From Mycolicibacterium sediminis (GTDB lineage: Bacteria; Actinomycetota; Actinomycetes; Mycobacteriales; Mycobacteriaceae), in contig NZ_AP022588.1 of assembly GCF_010731735.1 (NCBI RefSeq), positions 5,828,001 through 5,892,000 on the forward strand: a stretch of DNA of 64,000 nt, given 5' to 3'. Within the stretch, counting starts at the first letter, position 1. Each line of letters opens with the position of its first letter. Both the position numbers and the translations under genes were made by a program. Positions 34,786-42,957 of this stretch are shown here, piece by piece. The notes beneath the pieces are model-generated. The model did not search any database and was not told the origin of the DNA. It saw only the letters and a list, made by a program, of their open reading frames with translations.

Positions 34786-35754
34786 TCAGCAACGATATTT
34801 TAAGGCCGGGTCGGGTATCGAGACGTCTGGGGTTTGGTTCGCCGCCGTGGTGGCCTTTAGTGCGCAGCCGCCGCTGCGGGTAAATGGGTAAATCACCTGA
34901 CGCAGATAGCCGTTGGGGTAGTCGGGTTTGGCGGCCATGCCCAGCTGGGTGGAATCGAATTGTCGGGCGGAGTCGTAGGAAAAAGTGCGCATGAGGTGGT
35001 CCCACACGAGTGTGAACAGCCCGAAGTTGACGTCACCAATGCCGGCCCATTTGAGGTGATGAAAGCGGTGGCCTTCGTTGACGGCCAAGACGTACCTGGC
35101 CAGGCCGATGCGGTAGTCGGCGTTGGAGTGCTGCAGCAACAGCTGGATCGCCACGGCCAGGGCCAGCGCGGAGGCGACGTCGACGGGCAAACCGACGAGT
35201 ATCAGGGGTGCGACACCGGCGGCCATTTCCACGGTTTGATGCAGGGGGTGTTTCATCAGGCCGTTGAGCCCGTAAAAGCGGGTGATGCTGTGGTGCACCG
35301 CATGGAAGCGCCACAGCACGCCAATCTTGTGACTGGCCAGGTGTACGACGGTGATGCCGAAATCGGCGACGAGGATGGCGGTGAGGACCTGTGCGAGGAA
35401 CGGCCAGTCGTGGGGCCACAACTGAGGCGCGGGGACGATGGCTGCGAGCAGCGGAATGGCAGCAACGCTAGCCAAGATGAGGGTTTCGTTGACCGCGACG
35501 TGGATGCGGTCGCGGGTGCCGTCGGCGCGGTCGTGATTCCACTCGGGGTCGTACGGGATCACTCGCTCCACCAGAAAAGTCGTGGCGATTGCGAAGCCCA
35601 GAATCACGAGGAGCCAAGACTTCGGGGCGCCGGCGGCGGCCACGGCGATGCCCGCGCCGTTGAGACCGATCAACATGAACGGGACGTAGCCGTAGCGGAA
35701 CACCGCCTGCAGCGCGGTAGCGGACGTCGGGGGCGTAGGAGAAGTTGTACTCAT
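34786..35754 (-). CDS. Sterol desaturase / fatty acid hydroxylase family membrane protein
   Basis: 322 aa, ATG start. Four to six transmembrane segments and the di-iron His clusters of PF04116: HLASHK, WRFHAVHH, and HRFHHLKW, plus QHSNADYR. These enzymes oxygenate or desaturate lipids, hopanoids, sterols or carotenoids in the membrane. It lies 17 nt upstream of the ArsR gene and 47 nt after the AraC gene. A lipid-modifying role in the metal/envelope response is inferred. Confidence 0.88.
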   Translation of the reverse strand: MSTTSPTPPTSATALQAVFRYGYVPFMLIGLNGAGIAVAAAGAPKSWLLVILGFAIATTFLVERVIPYDPEWNHDRADGTRDRIHVAVNETLILASVAAIPLLAAIVPAPQLWPHDWPFLAQVLTAILVADFGITVVHLASHKIGVLWRFHAVHHSITRFYGLNGLMKHPLHQTVEMAAGVAPLILVGLPVDVASALALAVAIQLLLQHSNADYRIGLARYVLAVNEGHRFHHLKWAGIGDVNFGLFTLVWDHLMRTFSYDSARQFDSTQLGMAAKPDYPNGYLRQVIYPFTRSGGCALKATTAANQTPDVSIPDPALKYRC

Positions 35755-35801
35755 GCCTTCATCGTCGCGGCCGGCGCCGGAGCAAGGCTTGAATGATTCG
35801 G

Positions 35802-36587
35802 CTAGCCGCTGAGCTTGAGGTCCCAGGACACGTGCCGACTCAGCACCGAGGGCGGCAGGCCGAACATCTCGCGGGTAGTACGGGTGAGGTGGGCACTGTC
35901 GGCGAAGCCTGCACCGTGCGCGGCGCCGGTGAGGTCATCTCCGCCCTGGACCAGAGTGATCGCGATCCGCAGTCGCGTCCACAAGACGTAGCGCCGCAAC
36001 GGGATACCAACCTGCTCGGTGAATAGGTGGGTGAGGCGGCTCGCCGAGAGGCCAACCCGTGTTGCGAGTTCGGTGCCGCTGACGGGTCCGGCTGCTACGA
36101 GGTCGGGCAGCAACTGCAACGCACGGTCAATCGAGGAGTGCCGCTCCGCGAGATCGCCTTCATCAGGGGTGGGTGACAAGAGTGCGAACAGCTCGGTGAC
36201 CGTCGCGGCGAGAGATCGGCGCTCGGTGGACGCGAGTGCCGGGCTGACGGCCCACCCGAAGTGGACGGCACGTTGGTGCGCAGCTCGCCCCGTCGCGGAT
36301 TCCGGCTCGAGGAACACCACAGTGCCGTCAAGGGCGCCGGCCGAAACTCGGTGGGTGGCGTCGGCGGGCACCACGACCTTCGTACCGGTGTGCGTCACCC
36401 CGTGCCCATCGATGACCGTCAATGGCGTTGCAGCGGTGATGATTTGCACGGCGTGGTGGGCGTGGGTGTCGGTGGAGCCTATAGACCCGGCGAACGCGAG
36501 CACTCCCGGCCGCAGGAGTGCCGTACCGCCCCATTGCGGCGGGGCGGTGGTGTCGTCTGCGGAGCGACTAGTCTGATCGGTGGTCAT
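35802..36587 (-). CDS. AraC-family transcriptional regulator
   Basis: 261 aa from ATG 36587. N-terminal cupin-like sensor part (HAHHAVQIITAATPLTVIDGHG). C-terminal double helix-turn-helix at ~165-255 (GTELATRVGLSASRLTHLFTEQVG ... GAAHGAGFADSAHLTRTTREMFG). Downstream of the beta-lactamase-like gene by 7 nt and thus in the same operon. Ligand unknown. Confidence 0.85.
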   Translation of the reverse strand: MTTDQTSRSADDTTAPPQWGGTALLRPGVLAFAGSIGSTDTHAHHAVQIITAATPLTVIDGHGVTHTGTKVVVPADATHRVSAGALDGTVVFLEPESATGRAAHQRAVHFGWAVSPALASTERRSLAATVTELFALLSPTPDEGDLAERHSSIDRALQLLPDLVAAGPVSGTELATRVGLSASRLTHLFTEQVGIPLRRYVLWTRLRIAITLVQGGDDLTGAAHGAGFADSAHLTRTTREMFGLPPSVLSRHVSWDLKLSG

Positions 36588-36594
36588 GATGCCG

Positions 36595-37419
36595 CTAGCT
36601 CGGGGCCAGCAGGATGCGGCTGAGCTGTGTAGTAGTTGCCACGCCGTCGTCGTAGCCGCCCTCGTCACCAAGCGCGTTCAGGACGGCCAGTGTGTAGCGC
36701 TGCTGCGGGCCCGCGAAGCCCACGCTGTTGACGACCCACCCGCCATGCTCCTGTGACCACCCGTTCTTGTTCCCCGGTGCCATCGTGGAGCCAGCGCCCC
36801 ACACCCCCCATTGCTGCTGGGCGTCGACACGTTGCATCTCGGCCAACACGGCGGTCGCGTCTGCTGGCGTCAATCCGGTCAGAACGTAATTCATCAAGCC
36901 GTCGAAGTCATCGGCGGTGCCCTTCTGAAATCCCCAGTATGGGTAGACGTCGCCAAAACCAGGCTGGGGGCGGACGTTCGGCATCCCATAGCTTGCGAGG
37001 TTGGCGTTGATTGTGCCGTCAGTTCCGCCGTAACGCGACCACAACTGGTCGGCTGCCTCGTTGTCGGATGCTCGCAGCATGGCGACCATCAGGCGCCGGT
37101 CAACATCGCTTAGCCGAATTGATCCTGCCCGCTCGCGAGTCAGCAGGTCGGCGACCATCGCCAGCTTGATCGTCGAGGCCGTCCAAATCGGAGTCGCGGC
37201 GTTGGCATTGCGGTACTTGGCCCCGGTCGCGCGGTCGCGGAGCACGAAACCGACCGTCCCGGGCCGGGTCGCCACGTAGCGTTCGGCCTCGGCGATGCGC
37301 TCGCGCAGGTCACATCCGGCGTCACTGACCCCGCAGGCCGCGACGGCCGGTGGCGCGAGAACCAGACCGGAGAGCAGCGAACACAAGCACGCGAGTACGG
37401 CCCACAGTCGTGAATGCAT
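36595..37419 (-). CDS. Secreted class-A beta-lactamase-like serine hydrolase
   Basis: 274 aa with signal peptide ending VLAPPAVA. Penicillin-recognising fold motifs: S-T-I-K (TASTIKLAMV, ~residue 82), SDN (RASDNEAAD, ~115) and K-N-G (GNKNGW, ~225) in place of KTG. No clear omega-loop Glu-166 equivalent is visible, so it may be a D,D-peptidase-like hydrolase rather than a true beta-lactamase. First gene of a run of five minus-strand genes. Operator M upstream places it under BlaI, as expected for a beta-lactamase-type gene. Confidence 0.85.
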   Translation of the reverse strand: MHSRLWAVLACLCSLLSGLVLAPPAVAACGVSDAGCDLRERIAEAERYVATRPGTVGFVLRDRATGAKYRNANAATPIWTASTIKLAMVADLLTRERAGSIRLSDVDRRLMVAMLRASDNEAADQLWSRYGGTDGTINANLASYGMPNVRPQPGFGDVYPYWGFQKGTADDFDGLMNYVLTGLTPADATAVLAEMQRVDAQQQWGVWGAGSTMAPGNKNGWSQEHGGWVVNSVGFAGPQQRYTLAVLNALGDEGGYDDGVATTTQLSRILLAPS

Positions 37420-37486
37420 CTCTCGTTGAGCCCTTTCGACTGTTTGAAGTCCAACTTCAGCGGCGGGTGCCGCGTGCCGAGACCAT

Positions 37487-37505
37487 CTACGTGCTCGCTA
37501 CGTAG
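37487..37505 (-). promoter_or_regulatory. BlaI-type operator M (CTAC-N11-GTAG)
   Basis: CTAC 37487-37490 and GTAG 37502-37505. Each half extends to CTACGT/CTACGTAG. About 68 nt before the serine hydrolase start. Confidence 0.72.
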
Positions 37506-37578
37506 ATAGGTCTACCACTTGGAGTCGCGAGTCATGACTCCGCGGGCGTGTCGTGCCCAAGGGTGGACAAAGTCATGA

Positions 37579-38274
37579 TCACTCGCAGCAATCGCAACCG
37601 TGCGTCGTGGACGCCTTATCCGTCGGCATTATTGGCGCAGGGCAGCAGGTTCGACCTCGCCAAGCCTCGAGCCCTTCCCGCACTGCGACTCCCGCGATGA
37701 CCAGCGCGGCGATGGGGTCGGCCCAGGACCATCCGAGCACGCTGTTGAGCAGCAGTCCGACCAGAAGCACCCCGGACAGATAGGTGCACAGCAGCGTTTG
37801 CTTGGAATCGGCGACGGCGGACAGCAATCCCAATTCCCGCCCGGCGCGACGCTCTGCCCAGGACAAGACGGGCATGATGGCCAGACTGACGGCCGCCAGG
37901 ACGATCCCGATCGTCGAATGGCGAGCTTCGCCGACACCGAACAGCGCTCGAACCGCGTCCACGGTGACGTAGGCGGCGAGGGCGAAGAAGGAGAACGCAA
38001 TGACCCGCAGCGCCGCCTTCTCCCGTGACTCCGGGTCCTTGCCGGCGAACTGCCATGCCACCGCGGCCGCCGAGGAGACTTCGATGACGGAGTCGAGGCC
38101 GAACCCCACCAGCGCCGTGGAGGACACACGCGCGCCCTCAGTAAGGGCGATTGCCGCCTCGACGACGTTGTAGGTGATTGTGGCGGCGACGAACCACCGG
38201 ATGCGGCGGGACAGCAGGCGGCGACGTTGGTCCGTAACGGCCGGCTTCGCCGAGGGAAGTCCGAGGTCACTCAT
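37579..38274 (-). CDS. Cation diffusion facilitator (CDF) metal efflux protein 2
   Basis: 231 aa, ATG at 38274 overlapping the CmtR-like stop (TGATG). Six transmembrane segments predicted. GFGLDSVIEVSSAAAVAW and AVADSKQTLLCTYLSG carry the membrane Asp/Cys ligands. The C-terminus is Cys-rich (RTCCPAP and GCDCCE), suggesting soft-metal binding (Cd, Pb, Zn). Forms a sensor-efflux unit with the preceding gene. Related to 33737-34396, but with different tail chemistry (Cys rather than Asp). Confidence 0.88.
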   Translation of the reverse strand: MSDLGLPSAKPAVTDQRRRLLSRRIRWFVAATITYNVVEAAIALTEGARVSSTALVGFGLDSVIEVSSAAAVAWQFAGKDPESREKAALRVIAFSFFALAAYVTVDAVRALFGVGEARHSTIGIVLAAVSLAIMPVLSWAERRAGRELGLLSAVADSKQTLLCTYLSGVLLVGLLLNSVLGWSWADPIAALVIAGVAVREGLEAWRGRTCCPAPIMPTDKASTTHGCDCCE

Positions 38275-38603
38275 CAGCAGCACCCGTCGTGGCTGGCCGC
38301 GCAGCAGGCGGGGTCCACCGCCAGGACAAGGCCGGTCAGGTCCTCGAGGGCGTGTCCGATGCGTGGGTCGGCGAGTTCGTATCGCGACCGCCGCCCTTCG
38401 GGCACCGCGACCACCAAGCCGCACCCGCGGAGGCACGACAGGTGGTTGGACACGATCTGGCGCGACACACCGATGTCGTCGGCGAGGTCAGACGGATACC
38501 GAGCCCCATCCCGCAGGGTCAGCAGGATTTGCGTGCGCGTCGGGTCGGACAAGGCGTAGCCGAACCGCACCAGAGCATCACGTCGAACGAGTGTCTCCAT
38601 CAT
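38274..38603 (-). CDS. CmtR-like ArsR-family Cd/Pb sensor
   Basis: 109 aa from ATG 38603 (or 38600). The helix-turn-helix region VSRQIVSNHLSCLRGCGLVVAVPEGR matches Mtb CmtR closely, including the two Cys of C-L-R-G-C. The C-terminus VDPACC...DGCC offers the third ligand and extra cysteines. CmtR represses metal-efflux genes until Cd(II) or Pb(II) binds. The operator AATACAG-N6-CTGTATT lies directly before the start. Confidence 0.9.
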   Translation of the reverse strand: MMETLVRRDALVRFGYALSDPTRTQILLTLRDGARYPSDLADDIGVSRQIVSNHLSCLRGCGLVVAVPEGRRSRYELADPRIGHALEDLTGLVLAVDPACCAASHDGCC

Positions 38604-38605
38604 CC

Positions 38606-38633
38606 TGACAATACAGCGCGATCTGTATTCAGG
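38606..38633 (-). promoter_or_regulatory. CmtR-type operator (AATACAG-N6-CTGTATT)
   Basis: Inverted repeat 38610-38616 / 38623-38629 filling the 25-bp gap before the sensor gene. Its TGACAATACA arm (38606-38615) recurs at 40020-40029 before the cyclase gene. Confidence 0.6.
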
Positions 38634-39243
38634 AAACCCTGTACGTTCGTCCGATGCGCGGAATGAAACGTCCCACCCGGCTGGCGTACTCGCGGTAACG
38701 CTCTCCGTGCGTACGACGCAGATACGGTTCCTCCACGACACGCACCTGCAGCTCGATCGACACCGACAACAACACGAACCCGATCAGCGCCAACGGATTT
38801 CGGGCCATCAGTGCCACACCGGCCCCGAAGATCAACATGGCGGTGAAGATGGGGTTGCGCACCCACCCGAATACTCCGCTGTCGACGAGCCGGGTGACCT
38901 CACCGTCGTCGACGCCGATCCGCCAGGAGTCGCCCATCGATTCTTGCGCCCAAAGTGTCGCCGCGATACCCACCACCGCCGCCAACGTCCCGAGCGAAGC
39001 GATCGCAGGGTGGGACACCACGGCCACCGGCGACAGCACGCCGGCCAATTGCAGGATGGGCGCGGCGCCCCCCGCCACGATCGCCACCACGAAGCCCGCA
39101 CCGGCAGACCACTCCAACGATCCCCGCCGGCCATGAAAGCCCCGCATGCCCGTGGAGCCGGTACGGCGCCGCTGGCGATAGCTTCGCCATCCGAACCCCG
39201 AGACGATGAACACTCCGTAGAGAACCAATGCTGCCGTCGCCAT
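38629..39243 (-). CDS. Isoprenylcysteine methyltransferase-like (ICMT/PEMT) membrane protein
   Basis: 204 aa from ATG 39243. Four to five transmembrane segments. The SAM-binding C-terminal motif set is visible: GVFGWVRNPIFTAMLIF and VVEEPYLRRTHGERYREYASRVGRFIPRIG. Members methylate lipids or isoprenoid thiols in the membrane. They occur often next to metal-resistance genes without a proven role. Between the cyclase-YHS gene (52 nt) and the CmtR operator. Confidence 0.82.
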   Translation of the reverse strand: MATAALVLYGVFIVSGFGWRSYRQRRRTGSTGMRGFHGRRGSLEWSAGAGFVVAIVAGGAAPILQLAGVLSPVAVVSHPAIASLGTLAAVVGIAATLWAQESMGDSWRIGVDDGEVTRLVDSGVFGWVRNPIFTAMLIFGAGVALMARNPLALIGFVLLSVSIELQVRVVEEPYLRRTHGERYREYASRVGRFIPRIGRTYRVS

Positions 39244-39295
39244 AGCGGCCTCCTCAATTCGTGTCGTACCCGTTGCCGGATAACGCTTCACACGG

Positions 39296-39988
39296 CTACT
39301 GCGCAGTCGATGACCCGCGTCCACCTTGGGCCCGCCGGTCGAATAGCTCGGCGCAGGCCTTCGAGCAGAAGCGGTAGGTTCGGCCGTCGCGGCTCAGGGT
39401 GGCTTTGGCGGACGAGCCGGTGACGTGCATCCGGCACGCCGGGTCCACATGCTGCTGGTGCCCCCCGGCGGTATCGACCGCGAAGAGTTCCATCGGTTCG
39501 GCCATGTTCCTGATGCTCACCAGTCCGAGCGCCTCAATGGGCAGGTCGACGTCGCCGGCGACCGCGGCCACGTCGCGGCATACGACGACCTGGCCGGGTG
39601 CGGCGAGTGCAGCCAACCGCGCGGCGGCGTTCACTGTCGTCCCGTAGACATCACCGCCCCGTTTCACCACCGTTCCCGCACGAACCCCGGCGCGAAGCAT
39701 CGGGAAACCCTCGGCACGCGCAGCTGCCACGCCCAACCGGCGCAAGAAGGCCAACGCGGCGAGTCCGTCCGCGCTGGCAACCATCACCGCATCACCCATC
39801 GTCTTGATGAGGTCGTCGTCAGGCCCTCGCGCTGCGGTGGCCATGTCGGCGAAGTCCACGGCGAACTGGGCGGCGACATGATCACCGTGGACCTCAGTGA
39901 GCGCCGTGAAACCCGACATGTCGACGAAGACGATGGTTGCGCTGATGTCGGCATGGTCGAAAGACGATTCGATACCAGTGCTTTTCAT
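39296..39988 (-). CDS. Class III adenylate cyclase domain fused to a YHS metal-binding domain
   Basis: 230 aa from ATG 39988. Residues ~10-170 are a class III nucleotidyl cyclase: ATIVFVDMSGFTALTE (metal-binding Asp), LIKTMGDAVMVAS (second Asp), GTTVNAAARLAALA. Residues ~185-220 form a YHS module: VDPACRMHV ... YRFCSKACAELF, with cysteines as in heavy-metal ATPases. It may act as a metal-responsive cAMP source or a pseudo-cyclase. It heads the operon cyclase-ICMT-CmtR-CDF. Its promoter shares a half-site with the CmtR operator. Confidence 0.82.
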   Translation of the reverse strand: MKSTGIESSFDHADISATIVFVDMSGFTALTEVHGDHVAAQFAVDFADMATAARGPDDDLIKTMGDAVMVASADGLAALAFLRRLGVAAARAEGFPMLRAGVRAGTVVKRGGDVYGTTVNAAARLAALAAPGQVVVCRDVAAVAGDVDLPIEALGLVSIRNMAEPMELFAVDTAGGHQQHVDPACRMHVTGSSAKATLSRDGRTYRFCSKACAELFDRRAQGGRGSSTAQ

Positions 39989-40019
39989 GCCGTTTCCGCC
40001 CGTCTCATCGTGGTCTGAC

Positions 40020-40045
40020 TGACAATACATAGAGATATGCGCATG
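40020..40045 (-). promoter_or_regulatory. Candidate second CmtR site before the cyclase-YHS gene
   Basis: TGACAATACA at 40020-40029 is identical to the left arm of the CmtR operator at 38606. It is followed by the dyad ATGCGCAT (40037-40044). It lies 31 nt upstream of the ATG. Confidence 0.45.
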
Positions 40046-40215
40046 TGTCTACCTTTTGGCGGCGACATGTACGTTATGCGTGGATTGAACTCGACGTTGG
40101 CGATCGTGCTGCCTTCATGGTCAGCCATCGCCGCGGCGTTGGTTCGAGCCGCTACGCCGCCACAAAGGCACCTGCCAGCGCCGGCTGAACATGGAGAAGC
40201 GCTCAGCGAGCCAAG

Positions 40216-41580
40216 CTATCCGCCGAACAACAGGTACAGACCCGCGAACGTGTAGCCGACCATCGTCAACATCATTGCCAACTGACCAGTGATTTGATGC
40301 CGTCGTGGTAGCAGGTGCAAGGCACGATCATGGGCCGCGATGACCGCGACGATGTGTCCGATCACCACGCACGACACCTTGATCGACCAGAGCACCGACG
40401 GGTGCTGGGAGAGCACGTACTGGACGTCGTCGGCGTCCACTCCCAGAAGATGCCACCCCCGCCCTAGCGGGTCGGCCAGTCGAACCAGCGTTTCCTGCCC
40501 ACGTTCTACGAGGTAGGACAGGTAGTGAGCGAAGATGTACCCCACGACGATCGGGATCAGTGAGTGCGCCAGCCGCCCCGGCAACTCCCGTCGCAGCGTC
40601 GCATCCACGCCTCCAGTTGCTCGAGCCGCTGCCCAGAAGGTCAACCCCACCACCAGGGCGAAGAAGAACAATCCCACCGATCGCAGCAGCGCCGCGCCCC
40701 AGGCTTCGTCGATCAGTGGAATCGACGCGGCATGCTCGTCGACGAAATTCCTGAAGACCGGGGCCTGGGAGAAGCTGTCGAACGCGGTCGACCCCAGCAG
40801 TACCGCGAGAACAGCGACCGTGCCCGGGCGCACCGGCAGTGATGGAAGGTGGTCAAGCGGATTGACCACCTGCACCCGACGCGAACTGGAGCTTCGCCGG
40901 AAGGGCGCCAGCCGAGAAACCGTCATGCCGTAGACCTCGAAGGGGTCGGCCCGGGCGAACCATCGAGACCCGAAGATCCACGCCCCGACCAGCATCACCG
41001 CCGCGTAGACGAGCAACCACGTCTTGATGGCCGTCAACGACCCGGGGTCTGGGCTCGCCAATTCGAGCCACACGAAGGCGAAGAGACCCACCGCGGCTGG
41101 CCAGTAGCCCCAAGCGTTTGGATAGTCACGCACTGAACTCGGTGGGCTCTCTCGGCGACGCAGACCCGACAACCCGTACAGCGTCCGCAACGGCGACAGC
41201 AGCCGCCACACCGGGCCGACGACGACGGACACAGCGACCAAACCCACCCACAGCAGGACATAGAACACGCCCGGAAGTGCATTGGCGCTCCCCGAAGGAC
41301 CCCACACGGCAGCGACCATCACCCACACGGCGAACGCCAACGCCGCCAACGCCGCAGCCCACCGAAGCACCGGCGAGTCGACAACCCGAGTCACCCACGC
41401 GGGCAGGTCACGTCCCGCCTTGCCCGGATCGAAACGCGGTTTCTTCCATGCCAGTGCAACGACTGCGAAGGTCGCGGTCAGCGCCCATGCCGCGCCGATC
41501 AAGGCAAACGACAACGGGACGGGTAGATCGGTCGAACCCCCGACCCCATGGGCGAGGACAGTGAAACCCGTTGGTGTCAC
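40216..41580 (-). CDS. Polytopic membrane protein (fenitrothion-hydrolase-annotated family)
   Basis: 454 aa, about 11-12 transmembrane segments. Conserved features: TYGLSG/RTLYGL near residue 130, GSRWFARADPFEVYGMTVSRLAPF near 215, and His residues in late helices (FAHYLSYLV, VIGHIVAVIAAHDRA). This is an actinobacterial family often annotated from one organophosphate-hydrolase report; a true hydrolase role is doubtful. Its association with a cupredoxin-like lipoprotein points toward metal or respiratory function. It overlaps the upstream gene by 4 nt. Confidence 0.65.
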   Translation of the reverse strand: MTPTGFTVLAHGVGGSTDLPVPLSFALIGAAWALTATFAVVALAWKKPRFDPGKAGRDLPAWVTRVVDSPVLRWAAALAALAFAVWVMVAAVWGPSGSANALPGVFYVLLWVGLVAVSVVVGPVWRLLSPLRTLYGLSGLRRRESPPSSVRDYPNAWGYWPAAVGLFAFVWLELASPDPGSLTAIKTWLLVYAAVMLVGAWIFGSRWFARADPFEVYGMTVSRLAPFRRSSSSRRVQVVNPLDHLPSLPVRPGTVAVLAVLLGSTAFDSFSQAPVFRNFVDEHAASIPLIDEAWGAALLRSVGLFFFALVVGLTFWAAARATGGVDATLRRELPGRLAHSLIPIVVGYIFAHYLSYLVERGQETLVRLADPLGRGWHLLGVDADDVQYVLSQHPSVLWSIKVSCVVIGHIVAVIAAHDRALHLLPRRHQITGQLAMMLTMVGYTFAGLYLLFGG

Positions 41581-42032
41581 GGCCGGACTTGGATCGTCAC
41601 GACCGTCCGATTCAGGTCGTGCAGCTCCACGTCGACCTGCCCGGGCACGTCGACGGTGAACTCGAAGCTCTGACCGGAACGAGGCTCCACCGCAAACGTG
41701 TGCTCGGGCACGGAGTGCACGTGCAGTTGATCGGCCGTGTCGCTGGCGACCTGTAAGACGATCGGCTTGCCCGCCGATGCACTGACTTGGCCGTTCGTCG
41801 GCGTCACCGTTCCGTTGGCGATGGTGATGTCGACTGTGGTGCGGTCGGTGGGTGCCGGCGACTGCGGCGCCGACTCACTCGGCGACGGCTCAACGGTCGA
41901 ACTCGAAGCCGTGGGCGCCCCCGACGCACTCGACGACTGCGACTGTGCCGTAGTCGAGGTGGGTCCACAGCCGACGACCAGAAGCACCAGCACCGCCGGC
42001 ACCGCGTGCGTCAGGAACTTCGCCTTAAGCAT
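41577..42032 (-). CDS. Cupredoxin-like lipoprotein
   Basis: 151 aa; lipobox LVVGC (Cys ~22), then a ~40-residue Ser/Pro/Thr-rich linker and a ~90-residue beta-sandwich (TVDITIANGTVTPTNGQVSASAGKPIVLQVASD). Single His residues in LHVHSVPEHTF and the segment VDVPGQVDVELHDLNR resemble cupredoxin-1 domains. A full Cys-His-Met copper site is not evident. It probably binds copper or partners the membrane protein downstream (4-nt overlap). Confidence 0.7.
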   Translation of the reverse strand: MLKAKFLTHAVPAVLVLLVVGCGPTSTTAQSQSSSASGAPTASSSTVEPSPSESAPQSPAPTDRTTVDITIANGTVTPTNGQVSASAGKPIVLQVASDTADQLHVHSVPEHTFAVEPRSGQSFEFTVDVPGQVDVELHDLNRTVVTIQVRP

Positions 42033-42217
42033 TACGTTTCCTTCGTTTCAACGTGGGACGGTTCGGCGGCTTCCGCGTCTTCGGCTTCTGGGTGACGACG
42101 ACGGTCCCGTCGGATCGCAACGAAAACCACCACCACCACCGCCAGCGCGGGGCCGAACGCGGGAAGCGACATCCACAGCCCAACATCGGTGGCCAAGAAA
42201 GAAGACGTCGAGGTCAT
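42032..42217 (-). CDS. Small membrane protein heading the lipoprotein operon
   Basis: 61 aa from ATG 42217, one transmembrane helix (PALAVVVVVFVAI) and a charged cytosolic tail (RRDRRRHPEAEDAEAAEPSH). The stop overlaps the start of the lipoprotein gene (42032). No family recognised. Confidence 0.55.
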   Translation of the reverse strand: MTSTSSFLATDVGLWMSLPAFGPALAVVVVVFVAIRRDRRRHPEAEDAEAAEPSHVETKET

Positions 42218-42957
42218 ACGACCACCTGCTGCGGACCACCCGGCCGCGCGACACAACGTGGGCATCTACAGGACACTTTCGCGATGAACACTGCCTGCCT
42301 CCAGTTCACGGTGACGAAGCGCCGGACACAGATCGCATGGCGCGACCTGCGTACTACCCCCGTACTCAAGTACAGCAACATACCCGAACCGCGGGTACCG
42401 GTTATCAGAAACTTGCGTGGCCGATTTTTGCTGAAACGTTGGAGCAACGACCGAGCGTGTTCACCCTTCACAGAAGGCGCGTCAAAGGAGACTCGCGTGT
42501 GAATGTGCATCGACTCGAGGGAACGTTGGAGGCGCGGGAATGGTGTCTGGGTTGGCTCCGACTGGTTGAGGCGAGGGCAGCGGCGGCCTCCCCTGACAGC
42601 CATCACTCCGTGTTCGGCCTACGCGCACTCATCGAAACTAATGCTCTACAAGGGGATACCGGCGCAGTTCGATCCTCCTTGAGGACTGAGGTCGATTCAG
42701 ACCCCGTTGTCGATGAGACGAGACGCCATCGGCGTTTGTCGCCTTCATAGTTGTTGCATTCGCCAGACGGCGAGCTATCTGGGGGTCGCAGGATTGGTTG
42801 GGATCGGCGTTCGATACGGCGCACGTTTCATCTTCTCGTGCCGCGGATCCCCCAGTAAAAGAAGATTTCTAGCACACCGATTCCGGGCCGGCGTGGTGCA
42901 GCGTTCCTCACATCAAGCCGTCGCAACCGGTGGCGGTGTCACGATGCAGCGACAGCG
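42218..42957. other. 740-bp stretch without a convincing gene
   Basis: Short frames only. The region 42351-42373 has GTACTAC and GTACTCAAGTAC repeats, but with a 12-nt rather than 11-nt register, so it is not counted as an operator. It probably holds the promoter of the minus-strand lipoprotein operon. Confidence 0.35.

Noticed and set aside
42351..42373. CTAC ... GTAC repeats before the lipoprotein operon resembling the BlaI operator
   Set aside because: The spacer is 12 nt, not 11, and no second register fits; probably chance or a different site.
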